From contig NZ_JACIJJ010000002.1 in the NCBI RefSeq assembly GCF_014199325.1, forward strand, positions 620,001 through 684,000: 64,000 nucleotides of DNA, given 5' to 3'. A model generated the notes under the pieces. It saw only the letters and a program-made list of their open reading frames with translations. It was not told the origin of the DNA and did not search any database. Position 1 is the first letter of the stretch. Each line of letters begins with the position of its first letter. A program made the translations under genes and the position numbers. Source of the stretch: Sphingomonas yantingensis. GTDB taxonomy: Bacteria; Pseudomonadota; Alphaproteobacteria; Sphingomonadales; Sphingomonadaceae. Positions 49,359 through 58,525 of this stretch are shown here, piece by piece.

Positions 49359-50036
49359 TCAGCCCGTCCGCGGGCGGGCGAGCCAGATTATGTGCGACGC
49401 GCCCTTGCCGTTCTCCCGCGCTTTCACGCGCACTTCCTCGGTCGCGAAGCCGGCCTTGAGAAGCCGGCGGGTGAACGCGGGATCGGGCGCAGCGGACCAG
49501 ACGGCGAGAACGCCCCCCGGCCGCAGCGCGCGCCGCGCGGCGGCAAGGCCGGCCGGCGCGTAAAGCCCCTCGTTGGCCTCACGAGTCAGCCCGTCGGGAC
49601 CGTTGTCGACGTCGAGCAGGATCGCGTCGAACCGCCCCGCGCCTTCGCGCATCACCTCGCCCACGTCGCGCATCTGCAGGTCGACGCGCGCGTCGTCGAG
49701 GCAGCCCGCGGTCAGCGCCGCCATCGGCCCGCGTGCCCATTCGATGATGCCGGGCACGAGCTCCGCCACCACGACTTCCGCCTTCGCGCCCAACGGGCCG
49801 AGCACGGCGCGCAGCGTAAAGCCCATGCCGTAGCCGCCGATCAGCACGCGCGGGGCGGGGTGGGCGGCGAGCGGCTCGCACGTCAGCGTGCCGAGCGCGA
49901 CCTCGGACCCGCTCATGCGCGTGCTCATCAGCTCGTTGCGGTCAAGGACGATCATGAAATCGTCGTTCCGCCGGAACAGGCGAAGCGGCGGGCCGCCCGG
50001 CACCTCGGCGGTGCCGATCAGCTCGCGCGGGGTCAC
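49359..50036 (-). CDS. Spermidine-synthase-like/methyltransferase-fold protein
   Basis: A 225-residue Rossmann-fold protein started at GTG 50036, which overlaps the DUF6481 stop as GTGA. It has motif I VLIGGYGMGFTLRAVL (SAM/decarboxylated-SAM loop), an acidic strand VVVAELVPGIIEW and DAILLDVDNGPDGLT, like spermidine-synthase-type enzymes (SpeE-like). The catalytic set of true SpeE is not clearly complete, so polyamine synthesis is not claimed. The frame extending upstream to 50420 is shadow sequence. Confidence 0.75.
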   Translation of the reverse strand: MTPRELIGTAEVPGGPPLRLFRRNDDFMIVLDRNELMSTRMSGSEVALGTLTCEPLAAHPAPRVLIGGYGMGFTLRAVLGPLGAKAEVVVAELVPGIIEWARGPMAALTAGCLDDARVDLQMRDVGEVMREGAGRFDAILLDVDNGPDGLTREANEGLYAPAGLAAARRALRPGGVLAVWSAAPDPAFTRRLLKAGFATEEVRVKARENGKGASHIIWLARPRTG

Positions 50037-50368
50037 TTGCCCTTGCGTGCCTTGCGCGCGGCGTAACGCGCGTCGCGCGCTGCCTTCTGCTCCTCGGGGG
50101 TCAGCGGCGCCTTCTGATTGGCCTTCGCCTCGGCGGCGGCTTCGCGCGCGGCGATCCGGGCGGCCTTGTCCGCCTCGATCTTGGCGCGGTGCGCAGCGCG
50201 GCGCTCTTCGGCGGCGATCTCTCGCGACGACTTGGCGTCGGGGTCGGCCGGGGCGGCGGGAGCGGTCGTTTCGGCCTTGGCCTTGCGCAGCTTGGCGAGC
50301 GCTTCGAGCTTGGCGGCCTGCGACGCCTTGCGGCGGTCGTCGAAATCGGGGAGTTTGAAACCTGTCAT
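50033..50368 (-). CDS. DUF6481 family protein
   Basis: A 111-residue highly charged, Ala/Lys/Arg-rich helical protein, beginning MTGFKLPDFDDRRKASQAAK and ending ARYAARKARKGK. Sequence and layout match DUF6481 proteins. It is probably a coiled, nucleic-acid- or ribosome-associated protein, but no function is established. It is the first gene of a three-gene operon with GTGA coupling to the next. The 50369-51053 gap upstream holds no supportable gene; I see only a bulged hairpin (GTCGGTTTT ... AAAAGCCGAC) near 50653-50675. Confidence 0.75.
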   Translation of the reverse strand: MTGFKLPDFDDRRKASQAAKLEALAKLRKAKAETTAPAAPADPDAKSSREIAAEERRAAHRAKIEADKAARIAAREAAAEAKANQKAPLTPEEQKAARDARYAARKARKGK

Positions 50369-51053
50369 ATGTCGCGCCCCCTACCAGGCCGCGCGGCGAA
50401 ACGCACCCCCTAGATGACACGGCTGTCCTCCTTGAAGAAGCCTGCGCCGCTTCAGGAGAGCGCCCGTAAGTTTCACAACAAGTCCGTTTTCACAAGACTG
50501 CGCCGCTCCTGCTTTCCGTGCATAGTTGCGTTATCGAGACAGCTTCCATCGTGCCGCATCGGCGCTTCGACGCGCGAATGACCGTGGCGATGGGGCAAGC
50601 ACGATGGTCTGCTACTGGGACTTTGATGCCGTTCCTGCCCAACTAGCTAAACGTCGGTTTTCGACAAAAGCCGACGGACGCGCGCACGGCGGGTTAAGAT
50701 CGGCGTTCGGCGAGCACCAGCCTACCCGCTCCTGGCGCAATGACCCATGACACGACATCCAGCTGTCGTTTCGCGCTCCCTACCTTCGGACATTCATTCA
50801 TATTCGCCCGGCGCCTCGACCAGCGATAGCGGAAATGGCGAAAAGGAGGACAAAGCCGCCATTCCCAAATTGCGGCCTGACCGTGAGGTCTTGCGACGAG
50901 CCGACATTCAGCGTGCGCCGGAGCGGCTTCCGACAGCGGCCGCAACTAAGCCCGTAACGGACTGGCAGCTACCAGAGAATCGACACGGAAATAGGCCAAG
51001 CGTGCCTTGCGCGAACCATGCTCCCATCGCATCGATGTAAGCAGGGGAGCGCG

Positions 51054-51996
51054 ATGAACTACTATGAAATTCTCGGCGCGGATCGCGGAGCGGAGCAGGA
51101 GGTTATTGACGCTGCCTTCCGCGCGATGATGCGCCGCTACCATCCGGACACTTTTGCCGGGCCCAAGGATGAGGCCGAGCGCCGCGCCAAGCAGCTGAAC
51201 GAAGCCTATTCAGTGCTGCGATCCAACACGTCGCCGCGCCTATGATGAGACGCTGGGGCCGGTCGCGCCGCCTCCCGCCGCAGCCTACCGGCCGTTGCCC
51301 AACCCGGACGCACCGCGCTCGTCGATCCGCCGCCTGGCAGCGTTTGGAGTGGGGGCGGCCGCGATCGCCATAAGCCTGTTCTTCTCCACGCGGCCAGACA
51401 GTCCGCCACCGCGCGCGCTAAGCGATTCGGCGAAGGCGCAGCCCGTGCCTGTGCCGGCTCAGCCAGTCCCGACACCGCCCCCGCCGCCTTTGCCTTCGCC
51501 GACGCCTACAAATCTCGCGGACTGCCGGGGCATGGATTGCCGCGTGATGACGCCGTTCGGCTGGGGCGGGATCGAGGCCGGGGTATCCACCGACAGCGCC
51601 CAGGCCGGATCTGGCATGAAGATCCGCGATGGTGGCCACCATACCGAGGCTGGCGATGGATCGTGCCTCGCCTTCGAAGTGATCGGCGGACCCAAGAACC
51701 TGCAGATGCTGGTCGAGAGCGGAGAAGTCACCACGGTAGAGGCCTACCTCGATCCCAAGGCACCCATTTTCATGACCGATCGCGGCGTCAAGCTCGGCGA
51801 TCCGGAGGCCGCGGTGCGCAAGGCGTATAAGGAGCTCAAGCAATTGCCTGACATCTACTCCGAGCCGCCCGACAAGAAGCTGTTTCACTATGAGCCCGGC
51901 GGCGAACGCGGGATCAAATTCTCGATCAACGGCGGCAAGGTCACCGGCATTTCGGTGGGGACTCGCAGCATCGAATATGTCGAGGGGTGCCTGTGA
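51054..51996 (+). pseudogene. Frameshifted J-domain membrane protein
   Basis: Frame 1 (51054-51245) encodes a J domain: YYEILGADRGAEQEVIDAAF, then RRYHPDTF with the HPD motif, then EAYSVLR, where it breaks off. The next frame from 51220 continues naturally with DPTRRRAYDETLGPV, a transmembrane segment (FGVGAAAIAISLFFS), a Pro-rich linker and a C-terminal domain ending at 51996 (SIEYVEGCL). One extra base or two lost bases near 51219 explains it. A good SD (AGGGGAG) precedes 51054. A sequencing error or programmed shift is possible; true loss is most likely. Confidence 0.7.
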
Positions 51997-52352
51997 AAAG
52001 CGGCAATGGCGGGTCAGAAGTGGTTGGGCTGTTTCTCCGACCGTATCATCGTCAGCCATTCGCTAAGCTTAGGCCGGTCCACGGCCTCAATCGGGTAGGC
52101 TGATCAATCAGCAGCAAAGCGGCCGCAAACGGCTCGATTGAATAAGCTGGAAAAACGGCTGGCGAGGATTACGTGGCTACCCAGAATGCGAAAGCGCTAC
52201 GGCAGCAGACTGACTTATCTCTTGCAGAACGCCTGCAGTCGATCCTGATTAATGCAGCTGACGGCCGGCGGAGCATCAGCGATGACGGTCAATATCCCAA
52301 GCTGCGCCGTGAGCTGCTGCGGCGCGAGCATGCTATGAACCCCACTCTCTTA

Positions 52353-53187
52353 GGGTCAGGACCCATTGATGTGAGGGTCGCGATCTGATTCAGGCTCCGC
52401 AAGGAGACCAGAATGAGTGACCTGTTTTGGCTGACGGACGAGCAGATCGAGCGGCTGCGGCCGTTCTTTCCCAAGAGCCACGGCAAGCCTCGTGTGGATG
52501 ACCGGCGGGTGTTGAGCGGCATCGTGTTCGTCAATCGCAACGGGCTGCGCTGGCGAGATGCGCCCAGCGCTTATGGTCCCCACAAGACGCTGTACAATCG
52601 ATGGAAGCGCTGGGGCGAGCGAGGCGTGTTCACGCGCATGATGGAGGGGCTGGCTGCGGGCGATGCAGAGCCGAGGACGGTGAGGATCGACGCGACCTAC
52701 CTGAAGGCGCACCGCACGGCATCAAGCCTGCGGGTAAAAAAGGGGATCTCGGCCGCCTGATCGGACGCACCAAAGGCGGCATGAACACGAAGCTCCATGC
52801 CGTCGCGGATGAGAATGGCCGCCCCTTGAGCTTCTTCATGACCGCGGGTCAGGTCAGCGACTACACCGGCGCGGCTGCCCTGCTGGACGACCTGCCAAAC
52901 GCACAATGGCTGCTCGGCGACCGCGGCTACGACGCCGACTGGTTCAGGGACGCTCTCCAGGCCAAGGGCATACAGCCATGCATCCCGGGCCGACGATCGC
53001 GCAACGAGCCGGTCAGATACGACAAACGCCGCTACCGGCGCCGCAGCCGCATCGAGATCATGTTCGGCCGCCTCAAGGACTGGCGACGCGTTGCCACCCG
53101 CTACGATCGCTGCCCCACGGCCTTCTTCGCTGCCATCGCCCTCGCTGCAACCGTCATCTTCTGGCTGTGATCAACGAGTCCTGACCC
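52353..53187 (+). mobile_element. IS5-family insertion sequence (IS427-type), 835 bp
   Basis: Terminal inverted repeats GGGTCAGGAC (left) and GTCCTGACCC (right), continuing with near-matching ATTGAT/ATCAAC ends, are flanked by a TA target duplication (52351-52352, 53188-53189). Two overlapping frames share a six-A slippery tract, the layout of IS427-group IS5 elements. Confidence 0.88.
52413..53170 (+). CDS. IS5-family transposase (OrfA/OrfB, programmed -1 frameshift)
   Basis: OrfA runs from 52413 to 52760 (115 aa; starts MSDLFWLTDEQIERLRPFFP). OrfB is read in the -1 frame to 53170. The shift likely occurs at AAAAAAGGGG near 52736-52745, giving a fusion of about 252 residues. DDE residues: RIDATYLKAH in OrfA, LGDRGYDADWF and RIEIMFGRLKDWR in OrfB. 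Both halves look intact, so the element may still transpose. Confidence 0.88.
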
Positions 53188-53764
53188 TAGCACGGGCAGC
53201 CGTGGAGGGGATGATCGCTGCTTTGTCTGATACGGGGGGCAACGGCGCACCGCCTCTCGATGAGAAAGAAGCAGCTATTGAGCATCTCCGCAGCCTCCAT
53301 GGGGCGCTTGGCGAACTGCTAAAGGCCGCCGATCACGGCCACTTAGATGACGAATTGGGCCAAGGCTTTGCCGCTGAGGCTGCCAGATATGCAAGAAGGG
53401 CAGCTCATGCGCTTCGAGATGATCCCATGCCTTATGTCGCGTCAGCGCTACTGCATGGAGTATTGACTGCGTGTGGCCTACCCACCTTGGGAAGCTTCCT
53501 AGGCGGCATAGCGCAGAACATTCAGAGAACCGCCAAACGCTAGTGTCAAAGGCGTTCCCTCGCCCCCGGTTGGACGGAACGACCCAGTTGCGGTCATCCA
53601 CGGCCGGTTTTCACGTTCCCAACTTCTGCCATTCGTTCATGTCGACCTTCCGGCACCATCAGCGCGTGGCGCGGTGGCCGGAAAGGTCGCAGCTGCTATT
53701 GGTGTAGCACTCAGCGGGCTAGATTGATGGTGCCAGCCGACCTCAAGCCGGCTGAAGCACTTCG

Positions 53765-54511
53765 TCAAATCTGCGCCAGGCCACCGTCGGTAAACAGCTC
53801 GCTGCCCGTCATAAAGCTACTGTCTGATGATGCCAGGAAGGCAGCAGCAGCCGCGACTTCTGACGGCTGGCCAACATGTCCGATCGGCGTCGTCGCCCCC
53901 ATCTCGATCATGGCATCACGGCCAACGACCTCGGCGGCAAGCTCGGTCAAAGTCGGCCCCGGTGACAGGACATTGACCCGGATACCCGTGCCCCGCAGAT
54001 CCTGCGCCCAGCTCCGCGCCAGGTTGCGGACTGCCGCCTTGGAGGCGCTGTAGACGCTGAATGCCGGAGTCCCCATGACGCCTGTGGTCGAGCCGGTGAG
54101 GATGACCGAACCGCCGGCCTCCATCAGCTTTAGGCCTTTTTGAACCGTGAAGATCGTGCCCTTCACATTGACGTCAAACGTCGCGTCGACGTGGTCGGGC
54201 GTGATTTCGGACAAGGGCAACAATGCCCCCGTGCCGGCATTGGCGAACAGGATGTCAAGCTTGCCGTGCTCCTTCTTTACCGTGTCGTACAGCCGGTCGA
54301 GATCTTCAGCATCGGTAACCGATCCTGGCACCGCCCGTGCATTACCGCCGAGCGTCGCCACAGCTGCTTCCAGCTTATCTGCCCTGCGTCCGAACAGGTA
54401 CACGAACGCCCCTTCGGCGATGAACCGCTTCGCTGACGCCAAGCCAATCCCCGTGCCACCCCCGGTAATAACAGCGATCTTCCCGTCCAGTCTGGTCACA
54501 AGTGCCTCCAT
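53765..54511 (-). CDS. Short-chain dehydrogenase/reductase (SDR)
   Basis: A 248-residue classical SDR: cofactor motif ITGGGTGIGLASAKRF (residues ~16-31), NAG in LFANAGTGALLP, catalytic Ser in VILTGSTTG and YSASK (Tyr/Lys ~154-158), C-terminal FMTGSELFTDGG. An Arg-rich motif after the first strand (FGRRADKLE) points to NADP(H) use. The substrate is unknown. It is divergent from the HxlR regulator with a shared promoter region, the usual arrangement of an HxlR-controlled oxidoreductase. Confidence 0.9.
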   Translation of the reverse strand: MEALVTRLDGKIAVITGGGTGIGLASAKRFIAEGAFVYLFGRRADKLEAAVATLGGNARAVPGSVTDAEDLDRLYDTVKKEHGKLDILFANAGTGALLPLSEITPDHVDATFDVNVKGTIFTVQKGLKLMEAGGSVILTGSTTGVMGTPAFSVYSASKAAVRNLARSWAQDLRGTGIRVNVLSPGPTLTELAAEVVGRDAMIEMGATTPIGHVGQPSEVAAAAAFLASSDSSFMTGSELFTDGGLAQI

Positions 54512-54552
54512 TCATTGGTTGCACACAGGTGGCTGGCGACCTACCTACAGAC

Positions 54553-54578
54553 AAGTATGCACCTTTTAGTAAGTACTC
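54553..54578. promoter_or_regulatory. Candidate HxlR operator in the SDR/HxlR intergenic region
   Basis: AAGTATGCACC...TTAGTAAGTACT forms an imperfect inverted repeat (AGTA ... TACT) directly before the HxlR start (54582) and 40 bases from the SDR start. Position and symmetry fit a regulator controlling both genes. Confidence 0.4.
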
Positions 54579-54581
54579 ATA

Positions 54582-54983
54582 ATGTCTGAAATGCCACTGG
54601 TCGACGATCACGCCGTTGCCCCCATCGCGCCTGCTTTCACCTGCGGGCTTGACGCCACGCTCAAGGTCATCTCGGGAAAGTGGAAGCCGCTGATCCTGTA
54701 CTTTCTGCTGCGCGGCCCCACCCGCTATGGGGAACTGAAGCGCGCCATCCGCGACGTCAGTGACAAGGTGCTGATCCAGCAGCTCAAGGAACTCGAAGCG
54801 GACGGCGTCCTGCGCCGGAACGACTACAAGGAGGTGCCGCCGCGGGTCGACTACACGCTGACCGCACTTGGCCAGAGTCTCGCCCGGGCGCTTGAGCCGT
54901 TATGCCAGTGGGGCACCGACAACATGGTCGTAATGCAGAAGCTATTCGCTGAGCGTGACGGATGGGGACGTGGGCGCAATTGA
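54582..54983 (+). CDS. HxlR-family transcriptional regulator
   Basis: A 133-residue winged-helix regulator: GLDATLKVISGKWKPLILYF, then GPTRYGELKRAIRDVSDKVL, QLKELEADGVLRR, and the wing PPRVDYTLTALG, all HxlR hallmarks. A Cys in FTCGLD near residue 21 is at the redox-sensing position of HxlR-type thiol sensors, suggesting control by electrophiles or oxidants. It diverges from the SDR gene. The 54984-55453 gap holds no supportable gene. Confidence 0.9.
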   Translation: MSEMPLVDDHAVAPIAPAFTCGLDATLKVISGKWKPLILYFLLRGPTRYGELKRAIRDVSDKVLIQQLKELEADGVLRRNDYKEVPPRVDYTLTALGQSLARALEPLCQWGTDNMVVMQKLFAERDGWGRGRN

Positions 54984-55453
54984 ACGGCAGGCCATTGGGC
55001 CTGAATAGATGAGCATCGCGCCCATCGCTTCTGGATCAGCCTGACCCACAATCGGCCATTCGGCGGCCTCTAAAGGCGTCCCCAAATCGGTCGGTCCTTC
55101 ATCGCGCCGAAGCGCGGCGATTGGCACCGTTTGGATATCCGAATGTTGCTATGGGCAGGGGGCGGACATTTAGCGATTGGTCTAAACAATTTGGGCTACG
55201 AAACCAGAAAGCAGCGCTGCTCCTGGCCTTTTAAGCGTACGCCAAGCGAGCATGATCACCGAGGTTATCTGCCCGGTCCCGGCGCTGAAATTCATGCCCA
55301 CGATCGAGATGAAGTGGCCAAAGCATGTCGCAACAAGTAACACGATGCGCCGATAAGCACCGGCCGGCTATGGCATTGGCACAGCACCTCTTCAAGCGCT
55401 ACGGTCGCCAGCCGCTGCCTGCAGCGGGACGTGAGCCAACCGGCTCGCTGAAA

Positions 55454-56965
55454 TCATCGATTGTCAAGCTTTCCATCCTGAGCGGCACGTATCGAGCCCA
55501 CCGCTGGCGGTGCGAAGTTGAGGCTGCATCCGTGCAGGAATGCCTCCACCCCGCGGTCGTCGTGGAAGTCGACGTCGCGCCGCCGCGGCTGGCTCACCGG
55601 GGGGAACGCGCCATAGCCGGCAAGCAGGCAGTGCCACGACAGGCGGCCGAAATGGCTGCGCCGGCCCTGCCGCGCCAGTTCCTCGGTCATGTCGCCGCGC
55701 CGGAACCAGCGGTCGAGCAGGTGGAGCAGCGGCTCGGACAGCGCCATGTTGGCGGCGTTCGCCCGCCAGTATTCGGTGTCGGTGCGCGTGTTCAGCTTGT
55801 AGTGCGCGACGATGTAGTCGCGAACCCCCGCCATCCGCTCGTCGACGACGGCGTTGAAGGCATCGCGGTGGCGATCGGTGCCGCCGCCGTCGCCGAAATG
55901 CCGGATGAACTGCTCGACGGTGCCGAGGACGAGGTGGAGCGCGGTCGCCTCCAGCGGCTCGATGAACCCCTGCGACAGGCCGACCGCGAGGCAGTTGCGC
56001 TCCCACGCACGCGCCGCCTGTCCCACCCGGAACTTCAGGTGCCGCGCGGGCAGGTCGTCGCCGACACTGAGCGCGCGGCGCAGCTCTGCCTCGGCCGCAT
56101 CGGGCGACTGGAACGCGCTCGAATAGACATAGCCGTTGCCGAACCGATGCTCGAGCGGGATCGACCAGCGCCAGCCGTTGGACATCGCCGTCGCCACCGT
56201 CTCGACCGGCGGTACGCCCGTCATCGGCGTCGCCAATACCACCGCGGCGTCGTTGAACAGGTTGTCGGCATAGGGCACGAACGGCACGCCTAGCGTCTGC
56301 TCGATCAAGAGGCTGGCAAAGCCGCTGCAATCGACGAAAAAGTCGCCCTCGATCCGCTCGTCGCCCTCGATCGCCAGCGCGGCGATATCGCCGTTCGCGG
56401 CGCGCTCGGCCCCGGCGACGCGCCCCTGCCGGTGAGCGACGCCGCGCGCGACGGCAAGGTCGCGCAGATACGCGCCGAGAAGCCCGGCATCGAAATGATA
56501 GCCATACTCGATCTTGAACGGAAAGCTGGGCGGCGCGACGGGCGTCAGTCCCCGCGCCGACAGGACGCCGTTCAGCAGGAACCGGTCGGGCAATGTCGGC
56601 ACGTCATAGCCGAGGCGCCGGTTGCGGCAGTTGAGGACGAACGCGTCCTCGGTATGCACGTCGACCTGCGTGGTGAAGGGATGGCGATAGCCGGGCCAGG
56701 GCGCCGCCGGGCTCCACCCGTCGAAGCGGATCCCCGCCTTGTACGTCGCGCCGCAGCGGGGCATCCACTCGCCCTCGTCCGCGCCGATCAGCTCGAAGAA
56801 GCGCTTGAGCGTCGGCGTCGATCCTTCGCCGACGCCGATCGTGCCGATCTCCGGTGATTCCACCAACGTAACGGCGCTGTCGGCGAACGCGCGCTTCAAC
56901 AGGTGCGCGGCGATCCAGCCGGCGGTGCCGCCGCCGAGGATGACGAAACGTCGCGGTGCGATCAT
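55454..56965 (-). CDS. Flavin-dependent halogenase, divergent clade (alpha-glucan locus, member 2)
   Basis: A 503-residue halogenase from ATG 56965, overlapping the upstream halogenase stop by four bases. It has LGGGTAGWIAAHLL, GVGEGSTP, catalytic Lys near residue 76 in ATYKAGIRFDGW, GWRWSIPLEHRFGNG and FIEPLEATALHLV. The Ser normally after the catalytic Glu is Ala and several surrounding motifs differ, so it belongs to another subgroup. It is the last gene of a TBDT-halogenase-halogenase operon. Substrate unknown. Confidence 0.88.
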   Translation of the reverse strand: MIAPRRFVILGGGTAGWIAAHLLKRAFADSAVTLVESPEIGTIGVGEGSTPTLKRFFELIGADEGEWMPRCGATYKAGIRFDGWSPAAPWPGYRHPFTTQVDVHTEDAFVLNCRNRRLGYDVPTLPDRFLLNGVLSARGLTPVAPPSFPFKIEYGYHFDAGLLGAYLRDLAVARGVAHRQGRVAGAERAANGDIAALAIEGDERIEGDFFVDCSGFASLLIEQTLGVPFVPYADNLFNDAAVVLATPMTGVPPVETVATAMSNGWRWSIPLEHRFGNGYVYSSAFQSPDAAEAELRRALSVGDDLPARHLKFRVGQAARAWERNCLAVGLSQGFIEPLEATALHLVLGTVEQFIRHFGDGGGTDRHRDAFNAVVDERMAGVRDYIVAHYKLNTRTDTEYWRANAANMALSEPLLHLLDRWFRRGDMTEELARQGRRSHFGRLSWHCLLAGYGAFPPVSQPRRRDVDFHDDRGVEAFLHGCSLNFAPPAVGSIRAAQDGKLDNR

Positions 56966-58455
56966 GCCGCGGTGCCGCCGAACGCCCTCAGCCACTGGTC
57001 GTGCGCGGGCATGTTGGGCACCGGTTCGCGCTTCATCGCCGCGAGCTGATCGAGCTGCGCAGTGAGTTCGCCGAGGTCGGTCTCGTCGGCGAGCGGGTGA
57101 TAGTCCGCCGCCTCGATCCCCTGCCCCATCAGTACCTGAACCCAGGACGGCTCCATGAAGATGTCGAGCGGGTCCTGCGTCAGCGCACCGGTCGCGCGGA
57201 ACAGCTCGATTTTGGCGGCAAGGCGATCGGGCAGCGTCGCGGCGCGCACGTCGCGCCAGAAGGGGGAATCGTTGCGGCTTGTAGCGTGATAATGGAGGAT
57301 GATGAAGTCGCGGACGGTCTCGAACTCGATCCGCGACTGGCGGTTATATTCGGCGACCGCGGCCGGCTGGATCCCGGCGTGCGGGAAATGGTGGAGCAGC
57401 CGGACGATTGCCGACTGGATGAGGTAGATGCTCGTCGATTCGAGCGGTTCGAGAAAGCCGCTCGACAGCCCCACCGCGACGACGTTGCGATCCCATTGCC
57501 GCCGCGCGCGGCCGGTGCGGAACGGGATGATGCGCGGGTCGCCGAGCACCTTCCCATCCAGATTGCCGAGCAGCAGCTCCGCCGCCGCGTCGTCCGACAG
57601 ATGCCGGCTGGAATAGACGAGGCCATTGCCCACCCGGTGCTGGAGCGGGATGCGCCACTGCCACCCGGCGGTGCGCGCGGTCGAACGCGTATAGGGCGGC
57701 GTCGCGTCGTGTCGCGCGGTCGGCACCGCCATCGCCCGGTCGCACGGCAGCCAGTGGCTCCAGTCCTCATACCCCACGTTGAGCTGGCGCTGGATCAGCA
57801 GGCCGCGCGCGCCCGAACAGTCGACGAACAGGTCGCCCGCGACCTCCCGCCCGTCCTTCAGGACCAGCGCGGCGATGTCGCCGTTGTCGTGGCGGCGCAC
57901 GTCGGCGACCATCCCCTCGATCCGGGTGACGCCTGCCCGCTCGCTGTAGCGGCGCAGATACTGGCCGTAGAGGCTCGAATCGAAGTGATAGGCATAGGGG
58001 AGCTGCCACATCGGGTCGCCGACCTGGATCTTGGCGAACTTGCCCTCGCGCGCCGCCAGATAATTGAGGTCGTAGTCCCAGTAACCGGCGGCGACGCCCG
58101 CGCGGCGCGCGCGTGCCCAGTAATGATGGAATGAGCAGAAAGCGGTGTTGCGCCCCGCCGCCCCGAACGTGTGGTAATAGCTTTGCCCGAGCGCGCGCCA
58201 GTCGTCGAAGCGGATGGCGAGCTTGATCGTGCCGCGCGTCTCGCGAAGAAACTCGGCCTCGTCGAGCCCAAGCACTGCGTTGACGTGCTGGATCGGCGGG
58301 ATCGTCGCCTCGCCCACGCCGACGATACCGATCTCCTCCGATTCGACCAGCGTCACGGTGACGCGCGGGCCGATCACGCGCGCGATCAGCGCCGCCGCCA
58401 TCCAGCCCGCGGTGCCGCCGCCGACGATGACGACCCGGTCGATCGTCGCCTTCAT
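56962..58455 (-). CDS. Flavin-dependent halogenase (alpha-glucan locus, member 1)
   Basis: A 497-residue halogenase with VIVGGGTAGWMAAAL, GVGEATIPP, catalytic Lys near residue 78 in GTIKLAIRFDDW, GWQWRIPLQHRVGNG and FLEPLESTSIYLI. All catalytic residues are present. It follows the TBDT by 70 bases on the same strand and its stop overlaps the next halogenase's ATG. It is a second, independent TBDT-halogenase cluster in the window, closest by motifs to members 1 and 4 of the first. Confidence 0.9.
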   Translation of the reverse strand: MKATIDRVVIVGGGTAGWMAAALIARVIGPRVTVTLVESEEIGIVGVGEATIPPIQHVNAVLGLDEAEFLRETRGTIKLAIRFDDWRALGQSYYHTFGAAGRNTAFCSFHHYWARARRAGVAAGYWDYDLNYLAAREGKFAKIQVGDPMWQLPYAYHFDSSLYGQYLRRYSERAGVTRIEGMVADVRRHDNGDIAALVLKDGREVAGDLFVDCSGARGLLIQRQLNVGYEDWSHWLPCDRAMAVPTARHDATPPYTRSTARTAGWQWRIPLQHRVGNGLVYSSRHLSDDAAAELLLGNLDGKVLGDPRIIPFRTGRARRQWDRNVVAVGLSSGFLEPLESTSIYLIQSAIVRLLHHFPHAGIQPAAVAEYNRQSRIEFETVRDFIILHYHATSRNDSPFWRDVRAATLPDRLAAKIELFRATGALTQDPLDIFMEPSWVQVLMGQGIEAADYHPLADETDLGELTAQLDQLAAMKREPVPNMPAHDQWLRAFGGTAA

Positions 58456-58525
58456 GTCCTCGTCCTCATGTCCTTGTCGGGAATATCCCCGCCGGCAAAT
58501 ACCGGCGAGGACATTCTCATGCCGA

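Larger units (their letters stand above)
52173..53543 (+). pseudogene. Hypothetical gene split by an IS5-family insertion
   Basis: The left part (52173-52352) ends ...MNPTLL and the right part (53190-53543) continues ARAAVEGMIAAL. Removing 52353-53187 and one TA copy restores an in-frame 177-residue ORF. The protein is helical, with a central acidic region (DEKEAAIEHLRSLHGALGEL) and a hydrophobic C-terminus (LLHGVLTACGLPTLGSFLGG). No family recognised. The left part starts at a GTG with a GAGG leader. It is the clearest disrupted gene of the window. Confidence 0.85.

Noticed and set aside
50526..51040. Small plus-strand ORFs in the gap before the J-domain gene
   Set aside because: No SD, no motif and irregular composition; they are short and overlap frames on both strands.
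55131..55340. 69-residue plus-strand ORF
   Set aside because: No SD or motif; composition differs from its neighbours and it lies in a disturbed spacer.
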